Below, in pieces: positions 13,642 through 15,318 of a DNA stretch of 15,318 nt. The position numbers were made by a program, and so were the translations under genes. The first letter of the stretch is position 1, and each line of letters begins with the position of its first letter. The notes beneath the pieces were generated by a model, which worked only from the letters and a program-made list of their open reading frames with translations, was not told where the DNA came from and did not search any database. The DNA is from Phocaeicola plebeius (GTDB lineage Bacteria > Bacteroidota > Bacteroidia > Bacteroidales > Bacteroidaceae): assembly GCF_003437535.1 (NCBI RefSeq), contig NZ_QSQT01000052.1:1-15318 (forward strand). The letters run 5' to 3'.

Positions 13642-13848
13642 ATGAAACTGACTGTATACGAACGGCATTCGCTGATTCCGTTGGGGCTCGGATCTTCCTT
13701 GCTGCTGGTGAATTCTTTGTGCAGGTCGTTTCTGGATGATTTCTGGAAAGGGTTTCTGTGCGGCATGGCACTGATGTGTTTCATTTATGCGCTGTGTACG
13801 TTAGTGTTATTTTTCAAACGAAATTTCAAGCATTATGGCAATAGTTAA
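13642..13848 (+). CDS. Small two-helix membrane protein, unknown function
   Basis: This 68-residue hydrophobic protein has two likely membrane segments, about residues 10-28 (LIPLGLGSSLLLVNSL) and 37-58 (GFLCGMALMCFIYALCTLVL). A short loop with DD lies between them and a basic tail (KRNFKHYGNS) suggests a cytoplasmic C-terminus. The start is 19 nt after the serA stop, and its end overlaps the DUF1015 start by 14 bases, which supports real, coupled translation. I do not recognise a named family. Its place inside a serine cluster could hint at a membrane partner, but similar small proteins occur widely in Bacteroides and this may be incidental. Confidence 0.7.
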   Translation: MKLTVYERHSLIPLGLGSSLLLVNSLCRSFLDDFWKGFLCGMALMCFIYALCTLVLFFKRNFKHYGNS

Positions 13849-15082
13849 ACCTTTCAAGGGTGTTCGTCCGCCGCAGGACTTGGTGGAGCAGGTGGCTTCC
13901 CGCCCTTACGACGTGTTAAACTCGGCTGAGGCCCGCGAAGAGGCGAAAGGCAACGAGAAATCTTTGTATCACATCATCAAGCCGGAGATTGACTTTCCGG
14001 AGGGAACGGATGAGCACGACCCGCGTGTGTACGACAAGGCGGTAGCGAATTTCCGGATGTTCCAGGAAAAGGGCTGGCTGGTGCAGGACGACAAACCGTG
14101 TTACTATATTTATGCCCAGACCATGAACGGCAAGACGCAGTATGGACTGGTGGTAGGAGCTTACGTGCCTGACTATATGAACGGGGTGATAAAGAAGCAT
14201 GAGCTGACGCGCCGTGACAAGGAGGAGGACCGTATGAAGCATGTACGGGTGAACAATGCGAACATCGAACCGGTGTTCTTTGCTTATCCGGAAAACAAGA
14301 CGCTGGATGCCGTAGTGGCGAAATATACGGCTCAGAAGCCGGTGTACGACTTTGTAGCACCGGATGACGGCTTCGGCCATCAGTTCTGGGTGATTGACGA
14401 CGACAAGGACATTGAGGCAGTGACAGAGGCGTTCAAGGAAATGCCTTCGCTTTACATTGCCGACGGTCATCACCGTAGTGCGGCAGCGGCACTGGTGGGT
14501 GCTGAAAAGGCGGCTCAGAATCCGAACCATCGGGGCGACGAGGAATACAACTACTTCATGGCAGTCTGTTTCCCGGCCGATCAGCTTACTATCATCGACT
14601 ACAACCGTGTGGTGAAGGATTTGAACGGACTGACTTCGCAGGCGTTCCTGGAAGCGCTGAAGAAGAACTTCGTAGTGGAAGAAAAGGGTGCGGACATCTA
14701 CAAGCCGGCAGCCTTGCACAACTTCTCGCTTTACCTGGAGGGCAAATGGTATAGTCTGACGGCCAAGCCGGGCACTTACGACGATAACGACCCGATTGGG
14801 GTGTTGGATGTCACGATTTCTTCCAACCTGATTCTGGATGAGATTCTCGGCATCAAGGACTTGCGTTCAGACAAACGTATCGACTTCGTGGGCGGTATCC
14901 GCGGACTGGGTGAACTGAAAAAACGGGTGGACAGCGGCGAAATGAAGATGGCGCTGGCGCTCTATCCGGTTTCCATGAAGCAGCTGATGGACATTGCCGA
15001 TACGGGCAACATCATGCCGCCGAAAACCACGTGGTTTGAACCGAAACTGCGTTCGGGGCTGGTGATTCACAAACTGGAATAA
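13835..15082 (+). CDS. DUF1015 family protein, possible serine kinase-like
   Basis: This 415-residue cytosolic protein belongs to DUF1015, and its length is typical. Features are the N-terminal PFKGVRPP and SRPYDVL, the charged segment KKHELTRRDKEEDRMKH (about 120-136), and ADGHHRSAAA (209-218). The DGHHR motif resembles that of ParB/sulfiredoxin-fold proteins, where ParB-like serine kinases use a related motif to bind nucleotide. Together with the serC-serA neighbours, this suggests that it acts on serine or phosphoserine. The function is inferred, not established by anything in the window. The ATG overlaps the upstream small membrane protein gene. A strong terminator follows, closing the cluster. 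Family assignment is firm, biochemical role tentative. Confidence 0.88.
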   Translation: MAIVKPFKGVRPPQDLVEQVASRPYDVLNSAEAREEAKGNEKSLYHIIKPEIDFPEGTDEHDPRVYDKAVANFRMFQEKGWLVQDDKPCYYIYAQTMNGKTQYGLVVGAYVPDYMNGVIKKHELTRRDKEEDRMKHVRVNNANIEPVFFAYPENKTLDAVVAKYTAQKPVYDFVAPDDGFGHQFWVIDDDKDIEAVTEAFKEMPSLYIADGHHRSAAAALVGAEKAAQNPNHRGDEEYNYFMAVCFPADQLTIIDYNRVVKDLNGLTSQAFLEALKKNFVVEEKGADIYKPAALHNFSLYLEGKWYSLTAKPGTYDDNDPIGVLDVTISSNLILDEILGIKDLRSDKRIDFVGGIRGLGELKKRVDSGEMKMALALYPVSMKQLMDIADTGNIMPPKTTWFEPKLRSGLVIHKLE

Positions 15083-15103
15083 GATTTTTCTTCTGAACGA
15101 TAC

Positions 15104-15141
15104 AGGGCCTTCTCAAAGTTACATTTGGGAGGGCCTTTTTT
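15104..15141 (+). terminator. Intrinsic terminator of the serC-serA cluster
   Basis: Positions 15104-15117 pair with 15124-15137 in a stem with a GGCC base and a few G-U pairs, a 6-nt loop GTTACA, and a run of six T residues directly after the stem. This is a textbook intrinsic terminator 21 nt after the DUF1015 stop. Confidence 0.88.
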
Positions 15142-15190
15142 GTGTGGATATACTTGCGGAACGGATATGAGGGAAAACTATCTGAAAAGA

Positions 15191-15206
15191 AAACGCACTT
15201 GCGTTT
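15191..15206. repeat. 16-bp near-palindromic repeat, copy 2
   Basis: AAACGCACTTGCGTTT has perfect 7-bp inverted arms around CT. It is the most symmetrical member of the family and lies 50 nt past the terminator. Confidence 0.75.
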
Positions 15207-15212
15207 AATGTA

Positions 15213-15228
15213 AAACGTAAGTGCGTTT
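15213..15228. repeat. 16-bp near-palindromic repeat, copy 3
   Basis: AAACGTAAGTGCGTTT is the opposite orientation of copies 1 and 2 (central AG instead of CT) with one arm mismatch. It is only 6 nt from copy 2, so the pair can form a larger cruciform or hairpin. Confidence 0.75.
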
Positions 15229-15256
15229 TGTCTAAAACTCTTTGGCGTTTGGTTCG

Positions 15257-15272
15257 AAACGTAAGTGCGTTT
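15257..15272. repeat. 16-bp near-palindromic repeat, copy 4
   Basis: AAACGTAAGTGCGTTT is identical to copy 3, 28 nt further on. The remaining bases to 15318 show no gene or other structure that I can support. Confidence 0.75.
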
Positions 15273-15318
15273 GAAGTGTACTGAAAATAGTTGTCAGTTT
15301 GAAGATTAATTCCTGACA

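Noticed and set aside
1..15318. CRISPR arrays, tRNA or rRNA genes, integrases or complete insertion sequences
   Set aside because: No regularly spaced repeats, cloverleaf-like segments or transposase motifs were seen; the 16-bp repeats are too few and irregularly spaced for a CRISPR array.

Overview
The window reads as a chromosomal segment from a Bacteroidales gut bacterium, probably Bacteroides or Phocaeicola. The evidence is the set of Bacteroidetes-type promoters (TTG at about -33, some 20 nt, then TAnnTTTG at -7), the scarcity of strong Shine-Dalgarno sites, a lysine-type SerA, and a serC-serA-DUF1015 cluster. The identification rests on recognised motifs and remembered family members, not on a database search.

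Layout. Positions 1-560 hold no convincing gene: an AT-rich hairpin, one 16-bp near-palindromic repeat, a strongly G/T-biased stretch, and a promoter/operator. Positions 562-4524 form a compact, visibly AT-rich cassette. On the + strand it has a small XRE-type controller-like protein and two unrecognised genes (176 and 187 aa). Meeting them tail to tail on the - strand is a DpnII/MboI-like GATC restriction-modification operon, transcribed in the order Dam-type methylase, DpnII-type endonuclease, DpnA-type second methylase. The two unknown genes are packed into the cassette and are the best candidates here for something undescribed. Positions 4622-4999 are a fragment resembling the nuclease core of a NERD-domain protein, apparently the scar where the cassette meets host DNA.

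From 5118 the sequence is host-like and more GC-rich. It contains a 1606-residue protein joining a DEDD exonuclease-like domain, a RecQ helicase with a C-terminal region, and a UvrD/Rep-type helicase. Next comes a DbpA-like RNA helicase with its own promoter and terminator. Then follows serC, serA (a short form whose usual catalytic His is Lys), a 68-aa two-helix membrane protein, and a DUF1015 protein with an ADGHHR motif, closed by a strong terminator. SerA and SerC make phosphoserine. No phosphoserine phosphatase is present, and the DUF1015 motif recalls ParB-fold serine kinases, so it may act at the phosphoserine/serine step (inference).

The last 180 bases carry three more copies of the 16-bp repeat seen near position 58. 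No tRNA, rRNA, CRISPR array, complete insertion sequence or integrase was seen.
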